Shown: positions 1-13,062, numbered from the stretch's first letter. The stretch is 64,000 nt of DNA from Toxoplasma gondii ME49 (GCF_000006565.2 NC_031471.1:1986661-2050660), one strand, 5' to 3'. The notes: generated by a model not told the origin, from the letters alone. A program made the numbers and translations.

Positions 1-3000
1 TTGACAGGGAGATTTTACAGGGCAGACATTCGCACAAAACGCAGCGGTTCTGCAAAACCCCCACTTTCCCCTTCTCAAAGATGTATGCAAGGTGCCAACT
101 GACAGACGACGAAACACAAGACTTTACATAGGTAACCCACAGGGGTTACTCCGGTTTTGAAGAACAGAACGACCACTCTGTCTGAATCTCGTCAGACGCT
201 CCAGGCTTTATCCAGAACTGACACAAGATGTGAAAGGAACGCGCGAAAGCAGAAACCCTGCTAGAAGAGTGCTCGCTGCAACTCAAAGTCCACAGCACAA
301 AACTGTCGCAGCAACTGTGAGATCGTCTGGCTCAACGGTTTGCCACGAATGCTGGAGCTGTCCCAAATGCAACGGGAAGGAAGGCAAACGGAAACATCGA
401 AAGCAGTGCGAAGGAGACGAGGAATCTCCCGTTTTTCGTTGAGAGCTCACTTGGAAGATCCTTCGTACCCTATCAGTTATTACCAGACACGAGGCACGGC
501 ATGCTCGCCGTTAAAGTAGCCGTTGCGGAACCTGACAGTGCGAAAAAACGGGGAGGACTCGTGACAAAGAGACTGAAGAAGCAGATGCAAGGCTGAGGGT
601 TGTATGAAAAGTTTCTGTTTCAGAAACAGAACACGCAGGGGCACAAGTACCGCCCGTTGGATGCTGAAAGCTTCCAACACATTACAACTGACACGCAGTC
701 GCGAGCCCGACTAGCGCCAATGCTCCACGGGAGGATTCCACAATTTCTGGTGCAAAAAGAAGGGAACAACTTCGCGATATGGATGGTTTGACCACTCGCA
801 GAGCATGAGTTGCACGTTCGACGGCGTGAGCGGGAGCAGAGCGAGCAGTTTCGCGCTCGGGTCTTTGCGTTCGTAACGGATCCTTTACAAGCATTCTGGG
901 GAGGATGCACGAGTCTTATAATGCCTTCGTTCACTCCACTGAAGTGAAGCCTGTAATCCCATGTAAACCTAATCGAATCATCAAACTGTCCAGTCCTCGA
1001 TTGAAGCCACTGAAGGTTTTTCCACCAGGGCACCCTGTGTACAAGCGATCCAAAGAAGAAGAAGCGCTGATGAGGTCGTAACAGCATCACGCGTCTCGCT
1101 GGAGAACGGAACGAAGGATACCCTTTCAAGACATGCCCCGTGTTTGTCTGAGTTGTTCTAGCTGCCGTGGGAGGTCCGAGTCTAGTCCACCCGAAGCTGA
1201 CGAGAGACAATATCTGCTTTTTAAGTGTATCCATGCACACTCCCTGAATGTTACTGTCCGCCAATGCCCTGCAAACGTTACACCTTGGAAAACGAAAGGC
1301 ATTTTCTCGATGTTCTGGTGCCAGACTTGCACTCATGGCCAGTGGTAACAGAGACTTTATGGTAGCCGCGAACCCGGGATGTACGCAAACGTTTCGCCGT
1401 CGTCTCTAACTGAAATACTGCAGGCTGCTACACCGGACAGTGAGTGTCGCGCGGTTACTTCCAAAGATTCTTGGCGCCTGCGGCAGAATTGACAGCCGAT
1501 TCCGTTTTCCGTTTCTGTCCCTCGACTGCGAGTATCAGAGATCCTCGCATCCATAAGCACATCAACGCACAAACCTCTGAGCGAACAGGAGAGCTACGTC
1601 GCGCCTCTGAGGCGAGTCTTGCGCTTCGTGCTGAGAAAATGAAATATGTTTAAATGTTCTGCAGCAGCTCTGCAAGTATGTGTTCCTTCCTTACGCTGCA
1701 TACCACAAAAGTGTTCCCTCCGTCGTCATTCGGTGACTTTTTTACCACGGGAATTCGAACGGAATACCAGCGTCTTTGCTTAAAGGTTCGTTTCGTTCCG
1801 TCCACCTGTTGGTAGAAGTTAACAGGCCGTGCAAACGGTCTTTCACACTCAATAGGGTGGGGGGGGGGGGGGTAGAAGAAATTTATACTGCCGCCCTGGA
1901 TCGACGCACGTGCTTGAGATATCCCCTCTACTTTCTGAACTTTTCGCACGTTTCCTCGCGAGCCGAACTTCCACAGTGTCTCTCCGTGGTGCATTTGGAT
2001 ATATGTGCTCCAAGACGAAGCGACGAACTCGAGAGGCAACCGCACATCAAGTGTGAACTTGAATGGGGAAACGGACACATGGCTGCATGTAGGCCCTCTC
2101 ATGTTTTCTCCCCTTTCCCGATTGCTTGGGAAAGGGATTTACCCAAGCGGCAGTTTCAGATCCGTCGCCTGTCATTTTTGTCGGTGTCTGGAAGTGCCTC
2201 AGGCTTGCGATTTCGATGGCTCTTCTTCCTTCACACCAGCGTCCTCGCTCGAGAAGCACAATCCTTATCCAGGGTCGCTCTGCATTCCGCTGCCTACGAA
2301 TATCTGCTTCTATCAAGAAACTCGTTTTTCGCTGTGATTTCGGGTGCAGTGAACCCCGGGGTGAGTGAACCGGAAAAACCGTCGGGACGACGCCGACACT
2401 CGGCAACGAATGCAAAAGGAATGCATCAAAGGCATCCGAAGCCGTCTTGTTTCTCGGGGAGCGTCTTCATTTCCGAAAGTTTCGAGAGAAACAGCCGTCA
2501 GCAAGTGCATGCTACAAAACGGCGCGACTCGCGAAGACGCATATCACTCTTCCGTTTTTGCGCCACGTTTGACGGAAAAGACGGACTCCAGAGACGCCAG
2601 AAATCACGCTTTGCACTGCCGCCCGTCAGAACCTTCCGTGGAAACGCATGAGACGCGAAGACATAAAAAATCGGAACGAAGATCCACCGGAAACTATCCC
2701 AGAACAGCGACAGACCAATAAAGAGACCCGTCACCGCTCCCGCTGTCTAGACACTGCATGTACAAGAATTCAGCGTGTGATTTCACTTTTGATTCTCCTG
2801 AAACTGAGTCTTCCCCTCGCGTGTCCGCCGCTCCCGCTTCTCTACGAAAAGCGAAGCAGAAGAGAGTTTGTGCGTGACACCGTGACAGAATACACGCTTG
2901 CTCAGTTCTTCCTGGAAATCCACGAAAAACGCATGCAGCACTTCCCCTCACGCAACCCAGACACCCCCAACAGACAGACTCGTGGAGAAAAGCCGTGTGC

Positions 3001-3517
3001 CCCATGAACAGGTTTCTCATGACCTCGCACGTCGGAAACGCGTTTGTCTTTACGGAAGCAATTACTCGAAAAGGACAGCGGATAGAGCAAAGAGATCGAA
3101 AACGAAAACTGATGTCAACAAGAAAACTGGAAGCTGTACAATCACGTTGTCATAAATGTTTTCATCACAAGTTTCTCTATGCAGATGCGATTGACTGTGC
3201 GTACCACATTGACGCTGGTACACAACCCAGTGTGCATATATATATATCTATATATCTATATGTTATGTATATTATGTATACCTACAATAGCAAATGGGTA
3301 TACACACATGCGTGCATATGTCTGTGTGAAGGTCACCCGTGACGCATCTCCACAAAGGTCGAAAACTGGCAGTTGTGTAGTTCTTGAAAAAAAGCGCGGA
3401 AAAAAGACAAAGCAGAGCTGGATCTTGGAGTTGTGGCTGCGGCCGCAAGAGACCGCTCACAAGTGGACGGAACAGGGAAGGTTTCTCGTTTTCGACACTC
3501 GTGGCACCCTCACATAA
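1..3517. other. no recognised gene; left-edge region and LUC7 3' flank
   Basis: I could not assign a gene here. Two open frames are long for roughly 50% GC DNA: 620-1336 on minus (238 codons) and 1776-2651 on plus (291 codons). Neither translation shows a family motif, signal peptide or compositional sign of coding, and splice-linked partners were not found. The part from about 3000 to 3517 lies just downstream of the LUC7-like stop codon and probably holds its 3' UTR; it contains a short TA microsatellite at about 3237-3262. Confidence 0.5.
1859..1872 (+). repeat. G14 homopolymer
   Basis: An uninterrupted run of 14 G residues, preceded by GGGT. It lies inside the plus-strand open frame 1776-2651 and adds a run of glycines there, which makes that frame look more fortuitous than real. 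Such runs are prone to length error in assemblies. Confidence 0.9.
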
Positions 3518-6500
3518 TTACTCTGCGTTCGCTGCCTCTGTGTTCCTATATCCGTTTTTCTCGTCTTTCTCACAACCGTCTCCTCCGTGCGCTCGGCTGT
3601 CGCCTTCTCGAGGTGCCTCGACGAGATGGGACTTCGCCTTCGCGCCTTCGTCTCCTCTGCATGGGTCTTTCGTCGGTTTGTCGTCTCCGTGGTAAGCGTA
3701 GTCTCCGTCTCTTCTCTGTTCGTCCCCTCTCTCCTCTTCGTATCGTCTCCTCTTTGTCTCCCTTCCTCCCTTCGCCTCACCCTCTTCCTCCGCACGGTCC
3801 CCACTGCGACTTCTCCGCGAGTATCTGCTTCTCTGTCTCTCTCTCTCCTCTCGATCTTCTCGATCTCCTATCTCCTCTCTCTCGCCACCTCTGTCTCCCC
3901 TGTCTCCTCTGTCCTCGTCCCTCTCATCTCGGTCATCCCTGTATCGCCTGTGTCTCTCTCGCATCCGTTCAGAGTCTCGCCGGAAGTCTTCCTCGCCTCT
4001 GTCTCGACAGTCTCTCGAGTATCGACCTTCTCTGCTCCTGTGCGAGTCGTAGCCTCGCTGTCGCCCTCCCTCCGGATAGTCTCTCGACCGGAACCTCCCT
4101 TCTCTCTCTCCCTCTCGGTCTCTCTCTCCGTACCGCGCTCTGCTGCTCAGCGTCTCGTCCCCTCCGCGGCGGCTCTCGTACCCTCGACCGTCTCGTCTGT
4201 AAGCCGAAGAGAACCGACCGTAGCTGTCCTCGCGGTATCGGCTGCCCCTGTCGCCTCCCGCGGTTCGCTCGCGCCTTCTCCTCTCCTCTTCTTCCTCCTC
4301 GAAACGCCCTCCGCGACTTCGATACGCGTGCTCCGCCCGCCGACCTGCGTCTCGCGATCCGCCTCGGTCTCGATTCTGCGGGGAGCGCCCGCGGAGGCCG
4401 CTGTCGCCTCTGACTCTCTCCGACGCTCTCGGGTGGGAGGCTTCTCTGCGTCGCGCTCCATTCACTCCTCGACCCAGGACTGCCTCGCGCTCGCGCTCGG
4501 TCTCCACCAGTTTCGCCAGCGAGGAACGAATCTTTTCGAAGCCTCGATGCTGCTTTCCACTTGCGTGACTTTCGTAGCGACACAGCGCGTCTCCCGCGCT
4601 CTGCAGAGCCCCGCAGACCGCGCAGACCTGCGACGCAAAAACGCTTTGGAAGAACAGACGGTCGTGAACAGAAGGCGACGAAACGCTCCATAGGAGAGAC
4701 GAAGGCGGGACGCAGAGAAAACCACTAAGGCGAAAAAAACATAGACAAGAAAATAAAAAGTTGGAGACAAAACGTCGCACAGCCCCCTATAGAAAAGCAC
4801 GACACCTGAAGCGCAAAGGTGGGTGCACGAAGAGGTCACACGCATTGCGATGGAGAGGTTGATAAACAGATACAAATATCTCGAGACAGACGAATCCAGA
4901 AAGACTTACATGTCAACACAGATACAGATACAGACACATACACTTATAGATACAGATACGTAGAAACACATAGAAAGACGTACGCATTTGCATGTCTGTG
5001 CCAGGACATTAGACACAGATAGAACCTAAGACGAACTGCACAAACGACTTGGGGAACAACAGCAGTCAGACGTGAGAGAGACAAGCCTCTCGACACCGCC
5101 TTAACCCAAAACGTTCGACGCTTACTCGAAGTTGGCTTTCGCGGATGGTTGCGATGTCTGCATGAGGATTTTTCAGTCGCTGAACTTCTCGCTGCAGCAG
5201 AGCTACTTCTTCATTTAGTTTCTCCGCTACATCGATCTCCCCCTATGTTCAGAAACAGAAAACACACACCCCAGCCCCTCAAAAGCGACCCACACATTCA
5301 CATGCGTTCCACCATTACATATCCAATCATACGCAAATTTGCACACACAAAGACGCATATATATATATATATATATACATATATGCATGTATGTATATAC
5401 ATCTACAGATGTACTCATATATCCAAAGCATGCATATTTAGTTCCAGACAAGCGCCTGTACGACAAATGCTTACGTCCATATATATATATATATACAAAC
5501 ATATATATATATATATATATACGTTTGTAGCGAAGCACGCGGCGACACACATGTATCTCTGTTTCACTCTAGCACTGCATGCACAGCTACGTGATGCACG
5601 TACATCTCAGCTACGGGTTTCTCTGAAAAGGCAGAGATATATCCTCACCTTCGCGCCAGCTTCGTCTTGCTTCTTCAACAACTCGGAGATCTGTGCGTTC
5701 ACAGCGTTGACTCTGAAGAACACAAAGAAGCAAGTCTTCTCAACGTGTACACGCAAACGCCTTATCCAAGAAAAAAACGAACACACAAACCACACAAAAG
5801 TATTCGCAATGCAACTACACTTTGTCTTGTACCTGCATATGCTTACACGCATGTACACACTACAGACATGCATTTATTATGCATGTACATATTATATAAT
5901 ATATATATATATATATATATGTACATGTGTGCATCCACATTTACTTGCCGTTGACACTGTTTGGAGTGACTGTATTTTCGAGTAGTTGAAACGAAATAGA
6001 TATGTACCTCAATAGAAAGCTGTGTTTTCATTTTGATGAACCACGAACTGTCTCATTTCGTCTTTGCCTTCCCCCGACATCGTCTGTCCAGCATGCATTC
6101 GTATGCACCAGACCAGGCGAACACTCGCTCCTGAAAATATGCGAGCGCTCTCTCAAGAAAACGTAAAGACCTCCCACCCACGCACAGTCCAAGACGGCAG
6201 GAAAGCGAGACGCGAGGAGAGCGAAGGAAGCAAAAAAAAAGAGGAGGCGGAGAAAACCACCGGAAGGCCTACTTTTCTGCTGTGTCTTTGTCGAGTTCGG
6301 TGACCGTGTTGTTAGCGTCGATGCGCTGCTGAACTTTCTTTATGCGGCTCTCCATTTGATCGACTAAGCGCTTCAAGAACTCTGGAAGAGTTGACACACA
6401 ACGGGTGCGCTTCGAACGTGCATACACCGATTCACACAAATACCACACACTTTCGCATGCAGTCCCTCCTTCCGACATGTATCGGGACATCGACGCATAA

Positions 6501-8615
6501 ATATACATATACCTATACATATATATATACATATACTTTGATGTGAACGCTCTTAACGCCGCCTAATCTGTTAGAAAAGACCATTCAGGTACGATGTAAA
6601 TCGAGAGCTCCATTTGTATAAACATATATATATTTGCACAAGTGGACAAAGCGATTCACATATGTATGTATTTTATGTATGTATTTTCGTATGCCAGATA
6701 CACTGAATGACTGTGTGTGTCTGCCTGCGAACCTCTGCTGTTTCTTTCCTCTCTTTTCCTGTGTACGAGAGACTGAATCCTTCGACACTGTAGCAGAACT
6801 GGAAAAAAACTCACTCATGAACTCCTGTTCGTACAGGGCTTTGTAGTACTCGTGGTTCTCATCTTTCTCGAAGGCTTCCTTTAAGTCTGGACGATGTTCT
6901 TTCGGGCATCTGAAAAGGTACAAAAACACAAGACGCATTTACCTTTCGCCTGCCAACCCCCCCAAAACTGAAACGCCCTGCATGCACATCACGCAAAAAC
7001 CCGTTCAGAGATGCACGCAGGTAGACGCATCTACGCCTGGTGCTTGAATATCGGTGTGTAGGTCTCACTAGATCTCTTTGCATATAGACACACCCTGTAG
7101 AAGAGGTGTGGAGAGAAAGATACATCTAACTCATTTTACACACTCATTTACCTTGATGTCAAGAGAGATATGCATGCACAAAGACATACCTACATAAAAT
7201 CGTTCGTGTAGACATGAGACTACATACACTCAGAGTATATATATATATATATATATATATATACGCATGCGTATATGGATGTAAATATATCTATACATAT
7301 ATATATATATATATATATATAAATACATGAAAAATATGCACAAATACATATATGTATATGGATGTATACGTGATAGGGTTGTCTGAGTGCATGCAGACGT
7401 ACGGCCCCAAGTCGCTGCGAGTGTTTGGAAACAACTCGTGGGGGCAGTAGTCGAGCAAGAAGAATTTGCAGATCTGCAGGAAAGGGAGAAGTCGCACAAA
7501 GTCACGAGGCAGTGCGGGAGTGTGTGCGGGTGCTGGCGTCTTCTTTGCTCAAAGAGAAAGTGAAAATCCTGTAACTCAGCGGCAGAAGTCAGACTGATTC
7601 ACATGAACTGCATGCGCGCGCAACTCCGGTCTCGAAGCACGGTTCTTGTGTTGGCGCATGCACGCCTCCACACCCGGTTTCAGCATTCGAGAGGGAGAAC
7701 TCGGAGTCACGTAGCTTCTGAGGGTTGCCCCCATGGAAGCGACGTTCTCACAAGCGAACAGACCGCTACGCAAGTCATCGACGTTGTTCAATACTGCGGC
7801 CAGGTGCACAAATATAGACTGAGACGCATGCAGATACGCACCCTCACACACAAACATGTAGAAACTCTATGGGTGCGGCGTCTACAGATGTCCAAACCTA
7901 CGCGTACGTTGACACACCTCTCCACATCTACGAGGTCTCAAACGACAAGTATATGCATATACATGAATATTTTTATGTATATACATTTATATTTATATAC
8001 ATATTTACATTTAAATATTTATATATTTATATTTATATATTTATATTATATATATATATATATTTGGAGGCACACGCGAGACAGGAGCGCCCTGGAGTGG
8101 AAGACATGTTGTCCTTGTCTCTCTTGCTTCTAGGGAAGCCGGTCTCACTTCGTCATCTTTGAAGGAGCTGTCGCCTCTCTTGTTCCGGCCGCATTCGTTG
8201 CGGTTGCGGCCCATGAGAGAGTCGAGCATAGCTGCAAAGCAGGCACCCGAGAAAGATCAAGCAACGTGAGAGAGAGGAAACCGGCTTTGCCTCTCCCGCG
8301 TCATCTTGCTTTAGCGAGAAACGCGAGGAACCTGCTACTCCTCACTGGTAGGCGTCCGCAGAGCACGCTTGCACGGAAGACGACTTGCATGGAGAAACAT
8401 GGATGCAGTCAGAAACTCCAGAAAAACGAAGAGAAACCGAGAACAAATCAGAAACGCGCTCTCTCCCGTCTAACAAAGTCTAGAAAACACACCATGTACG
8501 TAATATATAACATGTATGTGCGTGTGCACATACGTGAATGTAGAACGATACAAGTCTACGCATACCAATATATACATATATATATCGATATACATACATG
8601 GGTACAGGTGCACAG

Positions 8616-8650
<35 letters not shown>

Positions 8651-10214
8651 CTTATGCAGATTTACATGAGTAGAATCAAGACACTTTGCTCCCGCTTTTC
8701 CTAGAAAGGCAGCACGGCAGTATACTAGGAACGTCGCGTGAAAAACGGTTTGAGCGCATGCAGGCAGCAGAGGCGGCGTAGGCGCGAGCGGCCTGGGATG
8801 TATGTACAGCAAGATGCTTGCTTCCCACGGGTGCATGCAGAGCCGGAGTCACAGGCATGGCTCTTCTGCGTTCCAGGGCGAGAGAAATGAGAGAAGCGAC
8901 GTAAAACAGTGCGCGTTTGGAGCGCGAACAGGCACCCGTGGAGGCCTCGGCGTCGCCTGTCCTTGTGATGAAAACGAAGAAGACACGAGTGCCTCGGTCA
9001 CACAGAAGAAACATCTGTGTTTCGTCGGAAAGAAGGAACGAGGAAGATGAAAAAACCAACAGAAAGCCAAAGAACCTAGACCACTCACCAGGCAAAACAT
9101 GTATCTGCATGCGCATGCTTCACATACATCCACACCTATACATATATATACATATATATATATATGTATATATATATTTACATATATATGTGTGTTTGTG
9201 CATGTTTCTGCGGAGAACTCGTCGACATCTACGGATACGCAGAACTACGTATGAAATGGATTGACGAGGACAAACGGCATGGGAAACTCTGGAGAAATGG
9301 AAGTACCTCGAACGACGAGCAACTTGATCCGCATGAATGATAGGCAAGAAAGGTTCCATCGTTTCCAAAACAAGACGTGCAAGGCTCCGGTCCGTGCGCT
9401 GTACATACACCCGACGCCGTGAAGCACAGGCACCTCTCTGCGTCTTTTACACTCTCCCCTTTCCTCGCAGGGACAAGCCCAGCCTTGCCATCAGTTCTGC
9501 GCCGGCCTTCGTTCTAGAAACTAACAGACTGTCTCGTGTTTCTGTCTGTCTTGCTGAACGTTTAATGCATGCGCCAATCGACTTCCTCTCTCCAAACTGC
9601 GCAAGCTACACCGCTCGATCCTCCCTCGCTCGAGGCACTGAAGCTTTGCCGCAGTTGTCCCTCTCTTTCTCTCTCTCCTCGAGTTCTGTCTCGCTGCATG
9701 CACTTTTGCGCACTCGTGCGTTTCTTCGTTCTCCCATGTCCTTCGCAACTACTTGGAGAAAACAGAGAGGCTCCACACAGACGAAGTCCGACACCACACT
9801 TTCCCGCGACTGCGCAGATCCACAGTGATACCACGACTTGGACATGTACGTATACAGCTGTTTACATACACACATATACATATATACACATATGAATTTA
9901 TGTGTATATATACATATACATATATATACATATACATATATATACATATATAAGTATGTAAGTATGTGCTTATAGACAGATAGATATTCATACATTTTTC
10001 GACGGAGGCATGCGCACTGAGATGCGATGAGGCGAGCGCCTGGCTGCGAAAAATAAAAAATTGGAGCTGCGGCGTTCCCCAGACGCCTTCTTTCCTTCTG
10101 TGCGTTTTGCGTCCGCTTCACGTCGAGGCGTGGATTCGAGTGTCGTGGAAGAAAGTGGAAGCCTTTCTGTTTTCCACTGTCTCTACCCAGTCGCTTACCT
10201 CGCATTTCATCCAT
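3518..10214 (-). CDS. LUC7L: LUC7-like U1 snRNP-associated splicing factor (565 aa)
   Basis: LUC7 proteins sit in the U1 snRNP in the nucleus and help select 5' splice sites. My coding exons (minus) are 10214-10199, 8231-8149, 7473-7370, 6909-6815, 6381-6273, 5712-5649, 5242-5126 and 4627-3518; all phases join. The N-terminus MDEMRAMLDSLMGRNRN is the typical LUC7 start. Zinc finger 1 has C35, C43, C60 and H62 (CKFFLLDYCPHELF). A coiled segment follows. Zinc finger 2 has C198, C201, H217 and H223. The last exon adds about 330 residues of RD/RE/RS-rich tail, as in splicing regulators. The start is the 16-nt exon at 10214, because an acceptor lies only 2 nt before the next ATG (8229) and the donor at 10198 restores phase. 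The gene is divergent from the RFC gene. The exact annotated start is the main doubt; the family call is firm. Confidence 0.9.
7234..7322. repeat. TA-dinucleotide tracts in LUC7 intron
   Basis: Two long perfect (TA)n blocks flank a short GCATGCGTATATGGATG spacer, inside the intron between the LUC7 exons at 7370 and 6909. Similar (TA)n and (GTATA)n blocks occur in other introns of this gene at about 5360-5378, 5482-5522, 8568-8636, 9135-9190 and 9860-9960. They generate spurious open frames made of Tyr and Ile codons. Confidence 0.9.
8751..9572. promoter_or_regulatory. cluster of GCATGC words in LUC7 first intron
   Basis: Palindromic GCATGC/TGCATGC words occur near 8757, 8831, 9107, 9113 and 9564. 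This word is known to be over-represented in Toxoplasma promoters and to resemble ApiAP2 target sites. Here the copies fall in the first LUC7 intron, so a role is inference only; the word is common across the whole window. Confidence 0.25.
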
Positions 10215-12232
10215 GGTTGCTCTCGTCGAAAATAGAAAACAGAGCCTAAGAGACACCGAAACTCTGGCAAACCGCCTGAATGGTCCTCGCCTCGCTTTGC
10301 GCTTCCTCTTGCTCTCGCTCGTGTCTTGTGCGTCCTGTTGTTATCGCTCGTGTTCTTCCTCTCGTTCTCCGCGAGCCGCGTGGAAAACAGGCGAGGCAAG
10401 CTGAGAGAGTGAAACGCTGGCGAGACGCCCGATACTTCTGTACGTGGGGTGTATGTCCACTGGAGTGTGTGTACCCCACAGAAAGGGCAGGGAGGAGGAG
10501 GCGACTCGGGGAAGACGGAGAGTTGCGCAAGTCGAGGAAAAACGAAAAGTTGGGAGACAAGGCTCCACCAGACGTTGAAAATACTCACGGAGAACAGCTG
10601 ACCGGAACAGCGTGCGTACACGACTGCAGAAAGGCGAGTGCAGGGTCGCGGAGACAAACGGTCCTGCCCTTGGCTTCCCTCCTGCAGACAGTCGTGCTCG
10701 ACTCGGAGTGTGGAAGAAAGCGACGACGAAATCGCGCATGCAGATCTTTGCACGTAGTGCCCCAGCTGTCACCCTTCCGTGAACTGGCCGAGGCAAAGGA
10801 AGATCGCCGGCGACCTGCTCTCTGCCGTGGAAGGCCTTCTTCTCGGACTGCAGGCGTCAAAAAGCAAACCGCTCGAAAGACAAGCAAGTCGTTTCTGAAG
10901 AGTGGAGGAGCACGCAGTGCAGGGGCGGAGAACGAACCGAGAGAAGAGAAGGCGCGCAGAGACGGAGGAATCCCAGTCTGCGGTCTGCGTCTTTTCGCGC
11001 AACTCTGCGTCTTCAGGCAATTTCTGGGTGCCTTCTCGGCCTCCCCAACTCTGCGCTTGCCAAGGCAAGAACTGCCGCGGAGAAAAAAAAAGAGACAACG
11101 GAGACGATGGTGCGCGCGAGTCGACGAAAAATCACGAGTGTACAGAGCCGTCGAGATGGAGGTGGAAGCGGCGAAATCCGGACTCTTTCCACGAAGGAAA
11201 ACGGAGAATCTGTGAAGTCAACGCGGAAAGAAACCGCAGGTTTCCCCGGATGAAAGGCGGAAAAGAGCCGCACAGGGAGCAACGAGAAGTGGAACCGTAC
11301 CTGGCCGCCTGTGCTTCTTGCCCCCTACATCCACGCCTGTTCAGTCCAGCTGAGTTGGGAGAGACACCGAGTCTCTGGAGCAGAGTTTGCGCAGAGAAAT
11401 CGAGCGTGAAAATCAATTCAAAGTCCTGTTTCGAAAAAAGTTTGCCGCGACGTCTGCCGAGAGGATGTACACTGCGCTACGACCGCTCGCCCCGCGACTG
11501 GCAGCTGTGGCGACTTCGCGGGGAGAGAGAGACGACAGAAAAAGCTTCTTTCTCTGTATAAGCGCGCGGCCGCCAGGACAGCGGCCGAGGCTGTTCGTCG
11601 GCGAGGTGACTCTGCCGGAAAAACGTCGGCACACAGGCAAAACTCCGCAGTTTAGTGGAGGAGTGGAGGGAAGAAAACGGTGTGCTCGTCACGCGTTCTC
11701 TGCCGACCCCCCTCTCTCGGTTTCGCTGGCGCTTCTCTCGTCCCTCGTCTGTTTCCAAATTGCCTCACTCTTGCGCAGGACGCGTTGTCGATCGCAGCGG
11801 AGAAGGAAGCGCGAGGCTTCCTCGAGAACCGGAGAAAAATCGACAGAGAGGCTCTTAAACCTCCGAACAGCAGCGGGAGAATCGCGCGCGACCGAGAGAC
11901 AGAAGGACGCAGAGGGGACCGCGAGGCTGCTCAAAGTCTCAGGAGAAAACCGCGAAAAGTGTATGCACAACTGGAGAGAAGAGGTAGAGCAAGAAGCGAT
12001 GGAAGAAACGACTGAATCTGACTGCGTTCTGGAAGAGAGAGACGTGTGGACGATGGCCCTCTAAAAAGCGAAGAGAAAGTGACCCGGGGGAGGAAATGGA
12101 GACAGAACAGAGCACGGGGAGGACAGGTCTGGCAGTACCTTTCTGCGAATCTCAGTCCACTGTCGAAAACGTATTCTACGAAGATCGAATGCAGAGGAGA
12201 CAGAGGGAACGCGCCTTGAAAGGTTTCTTTTT

Positions 12233-12545
12233 CATCCGAGGAAAGCAGTAGCTATTGTCAGTAGATATGAAACTAAGGCAGACGTACACGCGGTAGTTAA
12301 AAATCTGTAACTCCAGTTAGATAATCCTCGAGTCATGTGAATTGAACTACACAAGAATACCAGAGAGGCTTTTGTGTAGCATGCAACATCCTAACTTCCT
12401 GACCTGCTGCTACTTCTCGAACAAAATGTTGAACGCTACCAAATGCACAAGATACTCCTGAGGTATGTCTAAACGCTAGAGTGATACCTGTAATTATGTG
12501 GAGTACAAAGTTCATTGCAACTCAGAAGCCAAAACTGTAAAATGA
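12233..12545 (-). pseudogene. cob: NUMT fragment, cytochrome b N-terminal part
   Basis: Read on minus, this block translates with frameshifts and stops into a degraded coccidian cytochrome b. Recognisable pieces are LHIITGITLAFRHTSGVSCA, SVQHFVREVAAGQE, RMLHAT and LTIATAFLG. These match the first third of the mitochondrial protein. Toxoplasma-group genomes carry many nuclear copies of mitochondrial DNA. The reading frame is broken several times, so it cannot encode the protein. It lies directly beside the second fragment in swapped order. Confidence 0.85.
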
Positions 12546-12569
12546 ATTTCGATTTAGAACACACCGGTA

Positions 12570-12860
12570 AAAGGACAAGGTGTGCTCGGAGCATCTGTCA
12601 TTAACATATGAGGATAAAAGGCAACCTTAAGCGCGGTATCAATGCCGAATACCTGCAGGAGTGCTAGAACCATTTAAATGTAGGGAGGAGACCTGTAAAA
12701 CTATTACAAGACAACGTATAAAAGGCAAGATAAAACCTATTACAAAGAATCGCCTTCGTGTTGCATCAGATACGTAGTATCCTTCAAGTACCAAATATGG
12801 TATTAGAGAAAGGAGGTTTGTGGTGACTGTATCACCCCAGAAACTCATTTGTTCGCCAAG
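12570..12860 (-). pseudogene. cob: NUMT fragment, cytochrome b middle part
   Basis: On minus from about 12848 the translation begins MSFWGDTVTTNLLSLIPYLV, then GYYVSDATRRRFFV, LHLNGSSTPAGI and, after a frameshift, pieces equivalent to DTALKVAFYPHMLMTDA. This is the segment of cytochrome b that should follow the neighbouring fragment, but here it comes first. It has frameshifts and substitutions at normally conserved positions, so it is a non-functional nuclear copy. Confidence 0.85.
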
Positions 12861-13062
12861 TTTTTATGACAGCTACCCCACTGGACTGTTTTAGACAGCT
12901 AAAAGCTGTTGGATTTCAACATCGTACGACATTAGGTTATTCCATATCGGTGATGCTCTACGCGTATCCTGTTTTTTATTTACGGTATGTAAATGCGCTC
13001 AAGGTTTAACCGTCGGGCCATATCGATCGTCAAATTCAAAGATAATCCTATTTTTAAAAGTT
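12861..13062. other. unassigned flank of the NUMT
   Basis: This AT-richer stretch separates the cytochrome b fragments from the CT-rich RFC leader. On plus it holds an open frame from the ATG at about 12869 (MTATPLDCFRQLKAVG...). I cannot match it to cox1, cox3 or a mitochondrial rRNA block with confidence. It may be further organellar DNA or ordinary upstream sequence. Confidence 0.3.

Noticed and set aside
3433..4693. Long plus frames antisense to the LUC7 tail (326 and 368 codons)
   Set aside because: They are complements of RD/RE/RS repeats, giving Ser/Leu/Val-rich translations; the minus strand carries the zinc-finger-linked frame.
10280..11215. 311-codon plus frame between LUC7 and RFC
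   Set aside because: It is purine-rich Arg/Glu/Lys sequence opposite the CT-rich LUC7 leader. No motif or splice partner was found.
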